Shown one piece after another: positions 50,629 to 60,168 of a DNA stretch of 64,000 nt. The stretch covers positions 1-64,000 of the forward strand of contig CABIKM010000030.1 of NCBI GenBank assembly GCA_902196205.1, written 5' to 3'. How positions within the stretch are numbered: the stretch's first letter is position 1; the number at the start of each line of letters is the position of its first letter. The notes below the pieces were generated by a model. The model was not told the origin of the DNA, searched no databases, and saw nothing but the letters and a program-made list of their open reading frames with translations. The translations under genes were made by a program, and so were the position numbers. Source of the stretch: Candidatus Methylomirabilis lanthanidiphila. Lineage in GTDB: Bacteria > Methylomirabilota > Methylomirabilia > Methylomirabilales > Methylomirabilaceae.

Positions 50629-53499
50629 TCATCTCTGTCCGCCGTCCGGCAGAAGGATATACACGCCGAGAAGATCCATGGGGAGAACGGGATACACGAC
50701 CTGGAAGCGCTGGCGATCCATCAGTGCACTGAAGCGCTCGTGGGCATCGACCAGCCGCTTCGATTGCTGCTCGGCTATGGCATCGAACTCCGCTCGCAGG
50801 CCGGTGAGAAGTGTGAGTTCGTTTTCGAGGAAGCCTGCGCGCGCCTGCGGCGAAAGATCGGATGAGGCACGCGCTTCCGCGAGCAGCTTCTTGGCCTCTG
50901 CGTGATCCAGGAACTCCTTTTGCTGCGGTGTCCCGCGCCAGCCCCAAAGCAGCATCTCCTCGGCCACGATCTTGTGCCCCGCTTTGCTCTGCTCGATCAC
51001 GTTGCGGCAACGGAACAGGAGCAGCGTAGTCTTGGTGGCGACCTGCCGGGTACGAACCACGGCGGCACGGGCGGCACGCTTGTCCACACGCGCGAGGGTG
51101 TTGGCCATGATGAGTTGGCAAAGCTGCTCGACAAAGCGATGGTTACGCCCAATGTAGTGATAGCCCTCGGGCGTGGGCGACTGAAAGCTCACCTTGACCG
51201 GTTCTCCGGCCGGCAGCAGTTCACGCAGGGAAGGAGGAAGATTGCCCGTGACGATGCGGTAGCCCTTGCGATCGTGACGGATCTCGACCCCGAGCACATT
51301 ATTGAGCGTCGCGGAGACGAACTCTTCCACGGCCATGGGATCGCCGATGGCCTCGTCCACCTCGCGCAGGTCCGCCTCGATCTCCTGAGCTTTGATCGCG
51401 TTTTGCGCGAAAATGCTGCGGGATGCCTTTTCCCGTTCGGCGGCCTCGTCCACCTTGCGGGTGACGTTGGCCTTGGCAGTAGCGGCCTCATCAAAATCAC
51501 CGAAGTCGAACTGGATCTGGTGTTTGTCGCGCCTCTTTTCGATATGCCGGGCGGGATTGAGCAGCAACGCCTGGGTGATGGTGTCGATAATGCTCTGGGA
51601 ATCCTCTGGGAACGGCACGTTAATGCCGGTGGCGCGCTTGATCTCGCGCACCTTGCGCAGGAGCACATCGAGCACGATGCCGTCGATCGGGTTGTCGGCG
51701 CCATAGAGAAGGCAGGCCTTCACCTTGGGTGCGAGTTGGCCGAAACGATCGACGCGGCCTTCGCGCTGTTCCAGGCGGTTCGGGTTCCAGGGCAGATCGT
51801 AGTGCAGTACGCCGGTAAAGTGCTCCTGCAGATTAACGCCTTCGCTCAGGCAGTCGGTGGCGATGAGAACGCGCCGAGGCGAGCGGCCCATTTCCTCAAT
51901 GCGCTGCTTGCGCAACTCGTCGGGCAGTTCGCTGGTGATGACCTGAAGGTCGAGCTTTGGGAATTTCTTCTTCAACGCCGGCGCCAGCCGTTCGCTCACA
52001 TAGTTAGCCGTCGCGATGTAGCGGCAGAAGACGACGGGATTGAAGCCGGTGCTCAACCAGTCGTCGAGGATCAACTCAGCGGAGGCGAGCTTGCTGTCAT
52101 CTTTGATATTGCTCAGTCCGGCAAGTTCCTGCGCGAAATCCCGAAGCCGCCGCCGCTGGTGTTCGGTCCAGTCATTGCGCTCAATGATTTGCGTCGGAGC
52201 ATTGTCGCCCTCGAAACCGAACTCGGTATCGCCGACCGGGTTCTCTTCGGTCTCGCGCGCGTTGTCGGATGTCTCTGCATCGTCGCCTGCCGCGGACGCC
52301 AGGTTCGACAGGCGGGTGTTCAGCATTTCGATGCCTGCCGCGGGGCTTGACATGACCCCGCGCAACAGCGCGAGCGCGGTCCAATACTGAACCCGCTGCT
52401 GCCGGCCGCGCGCAGGGTCCGGCGCGATCAGCTTACGGGCGAAGTCGAGGATCGCTTCGAAGAAACGGGAATAACCGCTCGAAAGGTCATACGGCCATTC
52501 AAAAGCCTCGCGCTCCGGGAAGGGCGTATTCTCGCCCATCCACTTCTCGACGTCGGCGCGTTTGCGTTGCACAAAAACGCGAGCCAGTTCCCGTCGATCC
52601 GCCTGCGTGGAATTGGGCAAGTCGAGGGTTTCGAACTCGGGCCGGAGCAGGCCAAGCAGCGAGTGGAATTCCTCGGGCTTGCCGCTGTGCGGGGTGGCGG
52701 TGAGCAGGATCAGTTGCTGTCCGGGCTTGGCAGCAATGCGGCTGACCAGGTGGTAGCGCTGCTGCTGACTGGCCGAGGCGCCTGTCGGCCGCGCGCAGGT
52801 GTGGGTTTCATCGACGATCACGAGTTCAGGGCACTGCTCGACGAACACGTCCCGGCGAACGTCGGACTTGATGAAGTCGACGCTGATAACCTGATAGGGA
52901 TAGTAGTCGTAGACGCTCGTATCGCCCTGGATCTGCCGGTCGAGGCGAGCCTGGGTGTTCGAGCGGATGATGACCGCTTCCAGATCGAGTTTGGCCCGGA
53001 TTTCCGTCTGCCACTGCTCGCACAGGTGCGGGAGGCAGATGACGGCGAAGCGACTGATCTTTCGCCGCTCCAGCAACTCCCTGACGATGAGCAGTGCCTC
53101 CACGGTCTTGCCCACGCCCACGTCGTCGGCGATGAGCAGCCGCACTGATTCCTGCCGCAGCGCCATGATGAGCGGCACCATTTGGTAGGAACGCGGGCGG
53201 AACGAAAGCTTGGCCAGCGCACGGAACGGGCCGGCGCCGTTACGGAACGCAAGCCGGGCGGAGTCATACAGTACACGCGCGGTGCTAATGTCGCCGAGAT
53301 CCGCAGCAGTTGGCTCCTCGAATCTAGCATCCGCCGGCTGGTCACTTTCGATCGCCAGGGGCAGGTAGATGCCGGTGATCTCGTCATCCGAACCGCCCAG
53401 CGGTTTAACGATCAGGAGGTCGTTGTCCTCCGAGGGAAGCACGATCCATTCGCGCCCGCGAAGCGAGACCAGCTTGCCGGGCTGGAGCAGTGTCGTCAT
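50629..53499 (-). CDS. SNF2-family helicase of the DISARM-like cassette (DrmD-like)
   Basis: The 956-residue SF2 translocase has Walker A IADDVGVGKTVEALL (about 123-137), a DETH box in LVIVDETHTC (about 230) and TATPHSGK motif III. The C-terminal lobe has TDCLSEGVNLQ and NRLEQREGRVDRFGQ motifs (about 560-590). A helical tail (about 650-950) includes many charged segments. Its ATG overlaps the stop of the large helicase by four bases (ATGA). It probably translocates on DNA to guide modification or nuclease action. Confidence 0.87.
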   Translation of the reverse strand: MTTLLQPGKLVSLRGREWIVLPSEDNDLLIVKPLGGSDDEITGIYLPLAIESDQPADARFEEPTAADLGDISTARVLYDSARLAFRNGAGPFRALAKLSFRPRSYQMVPLIMALRQESVRLLIADDVGVGKTVEALLIVRELLERRKISRFAVICLPHLCEQWQTEIRAKLDLEAVIIRSNTQARLDRQIQGDTSVYDYYPYQVISVDFIKSDVRRDVFVEQCPELVIVDETHTCARPTGASASQQQRYHLVSRIAAKPGQQLILLTATPHSGKPEEFHSLLGLLRPEFETLDLPNSTQADRRELARVFVQRKRADVEKWMGENTPFPEREAFEWPYDLSSGYSRFFEAILDFARKLIAPDPARGRQQRVQYWTALALLRGVMSSPAAGIEMLNTRLSNLASAAGDDAETSDNARETEENPVGDTEFGFEGDNAPTQIIERNDWTEHQRRRLRDFAQELAGLSNIKDDSKLASAELILDDWLSTGFNPVVFCRYIATANYVSERLAPALKKKFPKLDLQVITSELPDELRKQRIEEMGRSPRRVLIATDCLSEGVNLQEHFTGVLHYDLPWNPNRLEQREGRVDRFGQLAPKVKACLLYGADNPIDGIVLDVLLRKVREIKRATGINVPFPEDSQSIIDTITQALLLNPARHIEKRRDKHQIQFDFGDFDEAATAKANVTRKVDEAAEREKASRSIFAQNAIKAQEIEADLREVDEAIGDPMAVEEFVSATLNNVLGVEIRHDRKGYRIVTGNLPPSLRELLPAGEPVKVSFQSPTPEGYHYIGRNHRFVEQLCQLIMANTLARVDKRAARAAVVRTRQVATKTTLLLFRCRNVIEQSKAGHKIVAEEMLLWGWRGTPQQKEFLDHAEAKKLLAEARASSDLSPQARAGFLENELTLLTGLRAEFDAIAEQQSKRLVDAHERFSALMDRQRFQVVYPVLPMDLLGVYILLPDGGQR

Positions 53500-56400
53500 C
53501 GCACTTGCCTGAAGATGTCAGGTCTGGCAGCCACTTTTTCGGCCAGATTATCCTTATAGTAGTAGACCCAGACCTCATCGCCCTTGGCGATGATGGACTG
53601 GCGTTTTGCCGAGTCCACGGTTTTCAAAGCGGGGTCATCGTGCGGTGTTCCGTCACAGAAGACCCAGATTCGTGGTTCATAATAGAAATCCGGTTGCACA
53701 TACAGGCCGTCGACCCGCTTCTGGGCCGCGTCGGGCAGGCGTAAACCGTTCTGATAGAGGAATTCAAGGAACTTCCGCTCGGTCGAGGAATTGGGGTCGA
53801 CCGCGCGCAGCAAAGCCTGGTATTGGTCCTCATAGCTTCCAAATCCGGTGTTTGTCTGAATCTCAATGCTGCAGATGCGTAGCTTCTCCAGCGCATCCTT
53901 GATCAGATGGCGGTCGATAATCTTGTGGTTGCGCTGGTTGTAATAGCTCAGCAGATCGTCGTAGCTCGCCGGACCCTTGTAGCCCGCATCATCGTAACGA
54001 CAGAGCGTAATCGCCTGCTCTACTACCTTGTGGAATACCGTTATGTCGTCGACGAATTGCGACAGGATCCCAAGGCTGCCCTCTGAAGCTTCGTAGAGGA
54101 GAATGTTGGGAGCCTCAAGGTCGCCCATGATGACCACGCCGATCTCGTTCGGCTCTACCTGGAACACGCCCTCGATGGCGCGCTTGAGCGCATGTTGCAA
54201 AGTAATGACGCCGTCTGGCTTGAGGCCGAGCGGCGGAATCGGCTCGATATACAGCGCGTCGGCGAGGTTCGACGTCCACAGCTTGACCAGCCGGAACTCT
54301 TCCTTGAAGTTGCTGTCCGGCCCGGGCATGGAACTGCGCCAATCTCCGGATACCACCCCTATGGGGAAGCCTTCCGATTGCTGCGATCGCCACTGTCTGT
54401 TCACATGCACCAGCCGCGCTGCCGGCACGTAGCGCAGGTTAAGCAATGCACTTTCGCTGGAGCGCACCACAGCCTTCCTGATACGCTCCAGATGACCCCC
54501 ATCCACCGTGAAATACGTATTGATCTCGTAGCCGCGAGAGACCCGTTCCTCCTCTTCGCAGGAGATGCGGTCGATTTCCTCGGCACGCGATTCGGTCATC
54601 TCCAACAGGTGGTGCAGATGCTCCTTGTTTGCGTTGTCGCCGAGATTCAGGCCACTGAAGGGGCAGATTTCCAGATCCTTCTGCTCCGCAGTCAGGAAGT
54701 ATCCGGATTTCTTGCTGATCTTTGCTTCGATCAGCGCGGACTCGGTGTCCTGCACGACGAGCTGCGTCACACGATACTTGCGCCCGTTGTGGTAGATGCG
54801 GTTGAGCGGGCCGAACTCACGCAGGGCAATCGCGCGCGGACGGGAGATAAAATTCCCCGACGAATCGCTGGTTGGCAGAAAAATCCGCAGAGGCAAGCGT
54901 GTAAAGTTGTAGCCCGGAAGGAAACCCTCCGACGCCAAGTAGCGGTAGGGATAAAACTCCGACAGCTCCGACGACCTGCCGCCCAGATCGTTGCGCAGCA
55001 GGTCGAGTTGGCGGGTGGCCTGATCCTGGTTGCGTTTGTGTTTTCGATATTCATCACTACCAAGTCCCAGAGTACCGCTCTCGATCCGTTGGGTCGCAGT
55101 GGTGAGAATCGTCCTCGCTGAACGATACAGGCGGCGCCAGCGATCCAGCGCCGAATCGAGGTGGTCGGCGAGTTCAGCCAGGTTCTGCTCTACCCATTGA
55201 TCGGAGTACCAACTAGTCGCCTGGTTCTGGAGTTCCGGTGCAAAGTCCGCGATCACTTTCTTGAAGCCGAACTTCAGTTCGTTGAACTTACCCGGCAGTA
55301 TCGCCAATCCGGCGCGAACCTCGCTCGCCAGCGGCATCTGATCGTTGTCATCCTCGACCAGCCGCATGATGGACAGTCGTGCTCCACCCTGTTCTTCCAG
55401 GCCCGGCATGCCGACCTCAGACACTGCGAGCGCGTTCAGGTGCGTGAGCAACAGTTCGCGATTGCAAAGGTCGAGACGTGACGCCTGAACTGCACCGGCG
55501 ACGAGTTCGGTCTGCTGCTGGAAGTAATGCCGATCATGGGGCGAGTAGCTGGAACAATAGGTGAACACCAGCGCGCCCTGGCCGCTTCGCCCTGCACGGC
55601 CGGAGCGCTGGGCGTAGTTCGATGCATTGGGCGGCGCGTTGCGGAGATGAACGACGTTCAGGCCCCCGATATCGATCCCCAGTTCCATGGTGGGGGAACA
55701 GAAAAGCGCGCTGATCTCGCCTTCGCGAAATTGATCTTCGCGCGCGATGCGGGTATCGGTGTCCAGTTGCCCCGTATGATCTTCTCCGCGCAGCCGCCTG
55801 GTGTTGGAGAAATCACGGCGGTACATTTCCCGAAAAAACTCGTTTGGCCGTGGCGCCTGGTCCTTGTATGAGCGCCGCTTGATCAAATCCGCTTTCACAG
55901 TGTCACCGTCGCCCAGGCGCCAGATGATCTTCTCGATCTTGAGGCGATAAACAGGCACCTCTTCGTTCTGCTCACTGCGAGCGGTCTGGCCTTTGAGGTA
56001 ATCCGCCTGTTCCAGCTTTTTCGTCAACAGGAGGATGAAGTCGCGATAGCGGTCTCCCCTGAGATCCACGTCCAATCCGCGTTGACGGATGTACAACTTG
56101 ATGAATTTCCCAAGCGCGCTGCCCGGCCCCATACTCTTGGACGATAGTTTCGCGGAGCGGTGCAATGGATAATAGCGAATGAAGAACGGTTCCCGCAGTT
56201 CCTCGTTCCGGTCCAGCGTCCAGGGTGCCCGCAGCATCTCACGAAACTGTTTTTCGTTTTCCTTGAGCCTGGACTGAGTGAGAAAGTTTTCGCTGTGAAT
56301 CGCGTATTCGAGCCGGAAGAAGTCAAGGATCGTGCAGAGAAAATCATTTCGGTCTTCGTGGCTCAGTTGGTTCAATAGCGTCGTGTCCTGCCAGAACTCA

Positions 56401-58610
56401 TCCTCCGCAGCCACTTCGCTCAGCTCCAGATACTCGATGGCAAGCAGGGCGCACTGCTCGAGATTGGGCAGGATAATCCGCCAGCTACGCCGCAGATCGG
56501 CAACCGCTCGGTAGAAGAGATAGGTCTGGAACTGCTGCTCGAAGAGGCGCCGCACATTGGCAAGAGGAGGCTCTTCATTACGATTGGCATAATCCAGGAA
56601 TGGCAGTCCAAGCGCCAGGAAGACAGCTTCGCCAAGGGTGGCGTAAGTGAGCGTGTTGTCCGGCGCTTCCCTGAGGGCCTTGTGGATACCGGCGCGAAGC
56701 CGGACGACCTGAACAAAATCATTGAAGTGTCCAGCCTGAAGCGCGGCATCCTGCCGGTTATCGGTGAAGCTCAGAAGCTTTTGATCTCTGGCGTAGTAGC
56801 CGGCGTCGTTCAACCGGTTGAGAATCGAGAACGCGGTGATAGTTGTCGAGGTGCTGCGCCCCTCGCTTCCCAGTTTGGTCAGTTTTGTTCCTTCGTTTGT
56901 TTTCGTGTCGAAGAAGACACCGCCGGTTGGGTCGAAGAGCAGCGGCGCCTTCATGAACCAGCCCGACCACCTCAACGGCTCTGTTTCCGAGCAGTGTCCG
57001 AATTCGTCAAAGTAAAGCTTGGTGGGAAAGGAGGCCTTTTGCTTTGATTGCGGAACCGGTCCGCCTTTCGTCATGCGGAACCACGAAGGCGGCAAAAACT
57101 CCATATCCTCGGCGGGATCCCAGACGTCCTCGCCTATGATGAGGTAGCCGTCTGTTATCTCATCGTCTTCATCAGAGATCTCCCGGAATTCGCGCGGTTC
57201 TAACCGATTACCGTTACGGGACACGCAGATAAACGCATGACCTGTTGCGCGGCTGAACACATTGGGAAAGATGGGCTTCTTGTCGTCTTCGTCATGTTTG
57301 AAGACGCCTGGCTCCAGTGTGATGAACCGGTTCTCGTCCTGGTCGAGCGTCGTGTAGACCGAACCCGTTTGAGAGATGAACTGGTGTAACTTGAAGGGCA
57401 GTATCGTGTAGCGCTGCCCCTCATCCTGCAGCCCTTTGTTGACGGTGCTGATCCACTGCAGGAGTACCGCGAGAAACTGACGGCAAACCGCATCCGCCAA
57501 TCCGGAATCCTCGGATAGCGCCGCGACGATCTCGCTGATCCTTTGGGGTGTACGGCGAGCGAGGTGGCCATCGCGCAATTCCAAGGCAACGCGGTTCTCC
57601 AGCCACACGGCAACCGGATGGGTCTTCAGTTGTTCGATTGATGTCTCCGGATTGATGCCCGACTGAATGGCCGCCGCAAGCGCTACGCGAGTTGGCATCG
57701 CGCCGGAAAACGAGAGTGATCGGTCCAACGTTTCGTTGATCACCTGTTCCGCGGAAAACGGCTTTCCGAAGAGCCTCGTCGCAACCCCCGCAACTTCTCC
57801 CCGTCGCGAGCCCGCGCTGCCGATGGACACCATGGTCGCGGACGTCCCGATACAGGTTACGTCATGGGTGCAGCGCGCCCGAATGCGACGGATCAGCATG
57901 GCTACATCCGCGCCTTGGCGACCGCGATAGGTGTGAAGTTCGTCGAAAACGAGGAAGCGCAGGTTCTCGAATATGGCGTCTCGAATAGACCGCTCCCGAA
58001 TACGGGTCAGGAGCAACTCAAGCATCATGTAGTTGGTCAGGAGGACCTGGGGCGGGTTTTCCCGCATCTGCTGGCGCTTTTCCTCTTTTTCCTGCCCGGT
58101 GTACTGGCCAAAGGTAATCGGGAACTCTCTCGTGCCCGCTTCGTAGTTGTCCTTGTAGCGATTGAATTCCTCCGACTGCGAGTTGATCAGCGCGTTCATC
58201 GGATAGACCACGACAGATGTCACCCCCGGTGAGCCGGGATTGGAGAGCAGGTGGTGGAAAATCGAGCCGATGTAGGTGAGCGATTTGCCCGATCCCGTTC
58301 CGGACGTGACGATGAAATCCTTGCCGGCGGTACCCAGCTCGATCGCTTCTACCTGGTGCCGGTAAAGTGAATAACCCTTGAAGATGTCGGCGATGTCACG
58401 GTGCAAGGTGCCGTCGCGAGAGAGGTCTGCAACGCTCTTTGCCATCTCGAACGCCGGATTGAACTGGAGGAGTGGCTCGGGCCAGAGCTTTCCTTTTTCC
58501 AACTCCCCCTCAACGATGGCACGAATCGCCGGATCGTCAATGTTGAGAAAGCTGCGGATATACGTCTCATAATCCTTAACGATCTGCGAATGTGTGTGGA
58601 AAACATTCAT
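53496..58610 (-). CDS. 1,704-residue DEAD/DEAH helicase with DUF1998-like region and C-terminal nuclease-like domain
   Basis: First gene of the operon. Walker A VTSGTGSGKSLTY is at about 101-113, the DELH box at 223-226, and motif VI QRSGRAGRSGQGALVF at about 1000. Residues about 1480-1590 resemble DUF1998/MrfA-type modules (EIGVVIMGDLEAPNILLYE, then LLSYYNQRNHKIIDRHL). The zinc cysteines normally just before SYxNQ are mostly replaced; only LCRYDD remains. Residues about 1610-1704 look like a Vsr/DUF559-type PD-(D/E)xK nuclease: QPDFYYEPRIWVFCDGTPHD, then KGDEVWVYYYKD. Related large helicases occur in DISARM (DrmA/DrmB) and Druantia (DruE). The start follows a short leader; the gene overlaps the SNF2 start. 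Confidence 0.82.
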   Translation of the reverse strand: MNVFHTHSQIVKDYETYIRSFLNIDDPAIRAIVEGELEKGKLWPEPLLQFNPAFEMAKSVADLSRDGTLHRDIADIFKGYSLYRHQVEAIELGTAGKDFIVTSGTGSGKSLTYIGSIFHHLLSNPGSPGVTSVVVYPMNALINSQSEEFNRYKDNYEAGTREFPITFGQYTGQEKEEKRQQMRENPPQVLLTNYMMLELLLTRIRERSIRDAIFENLRFLVFDELHTYRGRQGADVAMLIRRIRARCTHDVTCIGTSATMVSIGSAGSRRGEVAGVATRLFGKPFSAEQVINETLDRSLSFSGAMPTRVALAAAIQSGINPETSIEQLKTHPVAVWLENRVALELRDGHLARRTPQRISEIVAALSEDSGLADAVCRQFLAVLLQWISTVNKGLQDEGQRYTILPFKLHQFISQTGSVYTTLDQDENRFITLEPGVFKHDEDDKKPIFPNVFSRATGHAFICVSRNGNRLEPREFREISDEDDEITDGYLIIGEDVWDPAEDMEFLPPSWFRMTKGGPVPQSKQKASFPTKLYFDEFGHCSETEPLRWSGWFMKAPLLFDPTGGVFFDTKTNEGTKLTKLGSEGRSTSTTITAFSILNRLNDAGYYARDQKLLSFTDNRQDAALQAGHFNDFVQVVRLRAGIHKALREAPDNTLTYATLGEAVFLALGLPFLDYANRNEEPPLANVRRLFEQQFQTYLFYRAVADLRRSWRIILPNLEQCALLAIEYLELSEVAAEDEFWQDTTLLNQLSHEDRNDFLCTILDFFRLEYAIHSENFLTQSRLKENEKQFREMLRAPWTLDRNEELREPFFIRYYPLHRSAKLSSKSMGPGSALGKFIKLYIRQRGLDVDLRGDRYRDFILLLTKKLEQADYLKGQTARSEQNEEVPVYRLKIEKIIWRLGDGDTVKADLIKRRSYKDQAPRPNEFFREMYRRDFSNTRRLRGEDHTGQLDTDTRIAREDQFREGEISALFCSPTMELGIDIGGLNVVHLRNAPPNASNYAQRSGRAGRSGQGALVFTYCSSYSPHDRHYFQQQTELVAGAVQASRLDLCNRELLLTHLNALAVSEVGMPGLEEQGGARLSIMRLVEDDNDQMPLASEVRAGLAILPGKFNELKFGFKKVIADFAPELQNQATSWYSDQWVEQNLAELADHLDSALDRWRRLYRSARTILTTATQRIESGTLGLGSDEYRKHKRNQDQATRQLDLLRNDLGGRSSELSEFYPYRYLASEGFLPGYNFTRLPLRIFLPTSDSSGNFISRPRAIALREFGPLNRIYHNGRKYRVTQLVVQDTESALIEAKISKKSGYFLTAEQKDLEICPFSGLNLGDNANKEHLHHLLEMTESRAEEIDRISCEEEERVSRGYEINTYFTVDGGHLERIRKAVVRSSESALLNLRYVPAARLVHVNRQWRSQQSEGFPIGVVSGDWRSSMPGPDSNFKEEFRLVKLWTSNLADALYIEPIPPLGLKPDGVITLQHALKRAIEGVFQVEPNEIGVVIMGDLEAPNILLYEASEGSLGILSQFVDDITVFHKVVEQAITLCRYDDAGYKGPASYDDLLSYYNQRNHKIIDRHLIKDALEKLRICSIEIQTNTGFGSYEDQYQALLRAVDPNSSTERKFLEFLYQNGLRLPDAAQKRVDGLYVQPDFYYEPRIWVFCDGTPHDDPALKTVDSAKRQSIIAKGDEVWVYYYKDNLAEKVAARPDIFRQVR

Positions 58611-58673
58611 AAGAGGTAGTCCGGTTGGTTAGGACAGGTTTTGGGTTCCCTTAACCCCAATAATTGTGAATCT

Positions 58674-59606
58674 TCATGTTTCATAATTTGGTTCATCCGG
58701 CAGGTTGGTGGGATGGTAGTCCGCTACTTCTAGCATACGTTCTTTGGTGGAAGCGTGCACCGTTTCGGATTTCGCTATTGCGCGTAAACATGTGCCAAAG
58801 GTCTTCCAGATGCCTTCATATGAGTCGTGCAACATGCCGCAAGGGTCTTTCTTCAATGCATTAACGGCGCTGGCTTTAAACCTCAAATTGTGCCCACACG
58901 CATGATCGATCATCCATTGCAATGCGATATCCGATAGCCCACATTTAGGGTACCCGCCGCCGACATCGGAATGTACGCCGGGAAACCACGTTTGTTTGAC
59001 ACGTATTTCGGTATTCCATTTCAGTACAGGGAAAAATATGCGTTTTTCATCAATCGCCATTGCGTGGTAACCTGCAACGACGCATTTAGGCAGATCGTTG
59101 TCGTTGAAATCGTCATCGGTTGTGGTTTTTACCGTATCCCACACACCCAGCATTTCTACCGGAATGTCGAAAAGCCTGCCTCTTTTCTTTAACTCCTTAA
59201 TACTGAGGGCATCGCGCTTCAAGTAAAGTTGCCAGGCTCGCTCAACATCACGGGCTTTTCCCGGTACACCGCATTGCGCGATTAGTCCTGCCAACCGGCG
59301 TGCAGCATAAGCACCCCTGCTAAAGCCAAAAATAAACACCTTATTATCTTCTCTTGCCCAGTCCGTGTCCGCAAACCGTTTTCTCAAGAAGTGGTATGCG
59401 CCGAGAATTTGCCGATCCAGTCCTTTGCCATAAATACCACCGGGTAGTGCTTCCCAGTGCGCAGTACCGACGCCCTCTTCATAATGAGTAACCTGGTTTT
59501 TCGCGGTGCATGCGTTCAATAACTTTGCAACATTGGTGAGTGCCGTCTCATCGGTATCATTCCATGTGCCGTCGCAGCCAATGATTAAATTCCGGACGTT
59601 GGCCAC
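58674..59606 (-). CDS. DUF2235 alpha/beta hydrolase (T6SS lipase-like)
   Basis: The 310-residue hydrolase starts at GTG 59606 behind GGGAGGTGA. It has NLIIGCDGTWND (front strand and aspartate), the nucleophile elbow GFSRGAYAARRLAGLI with Ser near 95, and GVWDTVKTT and GVHSDVGGGYP with the acid and histidine. DUF2235 includes type VI lipase effectors of the Tle1 class and stand-alone hydrolases. No VgrG or PAAR gene is visible. The preceding gene encodes a lipoprotein 23 bases upstream, the layout of lipase plus immunity lipoprotein, though no data prove this. It is in the defence island but not in the helicase operon. Confidence 0.8.
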   Translation of the reverse strand: MANVRNLIIGCDGTWNDTDETALTNVAKLLNACTAKNQVTHYEEGVGTAHWEALPGGIYGKGLDRQILGAYHFLRKRFADTDWAREDNKVFIFGFSRGAYAARRLAGLIAQCGVPGKARDVERAWQLYLKRDALSIKELKKRGRLFDIPVEMLGVWDTVKTTTDDDFNDNDLPKCVVAGYHAMAIDEKRIFFPVLKWNTEIRVKQTWFPGVHSDVGGGYPKCGLSDIALQWMIDHACGHNLRFKASAVNALKKDPCGMLHDSYEGIWKTFGTCLRAIAKSETVHASTKERMLEVADYHPTNLPDEPNYET

Positions 59607-59629
59607 TTTATCACCTCCCTTCAACAGTG

Positions 59630-59971
59630 TTAGTGAGCCGGCTGATATATTTCTTCGTCATCTTCCTGGTCCGGCGTGCCGTCACACCACCACTCAACGG
59701 TCTGTGGCACATAGAATCCCATCGAAATGATCGACACGAATGCATATACTGCATTGGTATGATAGCGTACACGATACAAGCCTCGACCGTTTTTGCACTT
59801 TTCCACCGGTGGCTCGGACCAAACGAAGCTATAATACGAACCATGTACGGTATGTGTGCCTGTTCTTGATTTCGGTGTTTTTTGGCCATCGCCTTCAATC
59901 GTCATAGTGGCGCAACCGGATATACTGACGATCATACAGCAGATCAACATCGCCCGAATAGTATTGACCAT
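59630..59971 (-). CDS. Bor-like lipoprotein
   Basis: The 113-residue product has a lipobox SISGC (Cys20) and the Bor-family plan: GSYYSFVWSEPPVEKCKNGRGLYRVRY, then YAFVSIISMGFYVPQTVEWWCDG. Bor of phage lambda is a surface lipoprotein expressed by the prophage. Cysteines at about 64 and 101 may form a disulfide. It precedes the DUF2235 hydrolase and may protect the envelope from it (inference). Confidence 0.7.
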   Translation of the reverse strand: MVNTIRAMLICCMIVSISGCATMTIEGDGQKTPKSRTGTHTVHGSYYSFVWSEPPVEKCKNGRGLYRVRYHTNAVYAFVSIISMGFYVPQTVEWWCDGTPDQEDDEEIYQPAH

Positions 59972-60070
59972 ATCCCCCTCTTCCTTTCATCGTGGGATTC
60001 CGTTAACGAGGCTGTAGAAAAACTCCAAAAAAAAGTCCTTCGAGGCCTCAGCAACAGACCATGATTTTCC

Positions 60071-60156
60071 TTACTGCCCAACGGCTCCGAGCCTGCGGCT
60101 CTCTCTGAGCCGCGCGCTGTTTGTGCGCGTCGGCTCTTACCGGTTGTTGGGCAGTA
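60071..60156 (-). other. attC-like imperfect palindrome
   Basis: The outer arms TTACTGCCCAAC (60071-60082) and GTTGGGCAGTAA (60145-60156) pair perfectly. GCCCAAC and GTTGGGC fit integron R'' and R' boxes (RYYYAAC/GTTRRRY). Inner stems include GCGGCTC/GAGCCGC. It lies just past the stop of the 60169-60936 gene, as attC sites do after cassette genes. No integrase is in the window; a terminator-like palindrome is the alternative. Confidence 0.45.
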
Positions 60157-60168
60157 AAATGCGGGCAT

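Noticed and set aside
50902-52350. 482-codon plus-strand frame opposite the SNF2 gene
   Set aside because: Antisense to conserved helicase motifs; the same holds for the frame at 48135-49439 opposite the methylase and 5053-6189 opposite res.
46905-58610. BREX system
   Set aside because: A PglX-like methylase alone is not enough; no PglZ, BrxA, BrxB, BrxC or BrxL gene is visible.
58674-59971. Complete type VI secretion effector locus
   Set aside because: DUF2235 and a lipoprotein are present but no VgrG, PAAR, Hcp or other T6SS gene is in the window.
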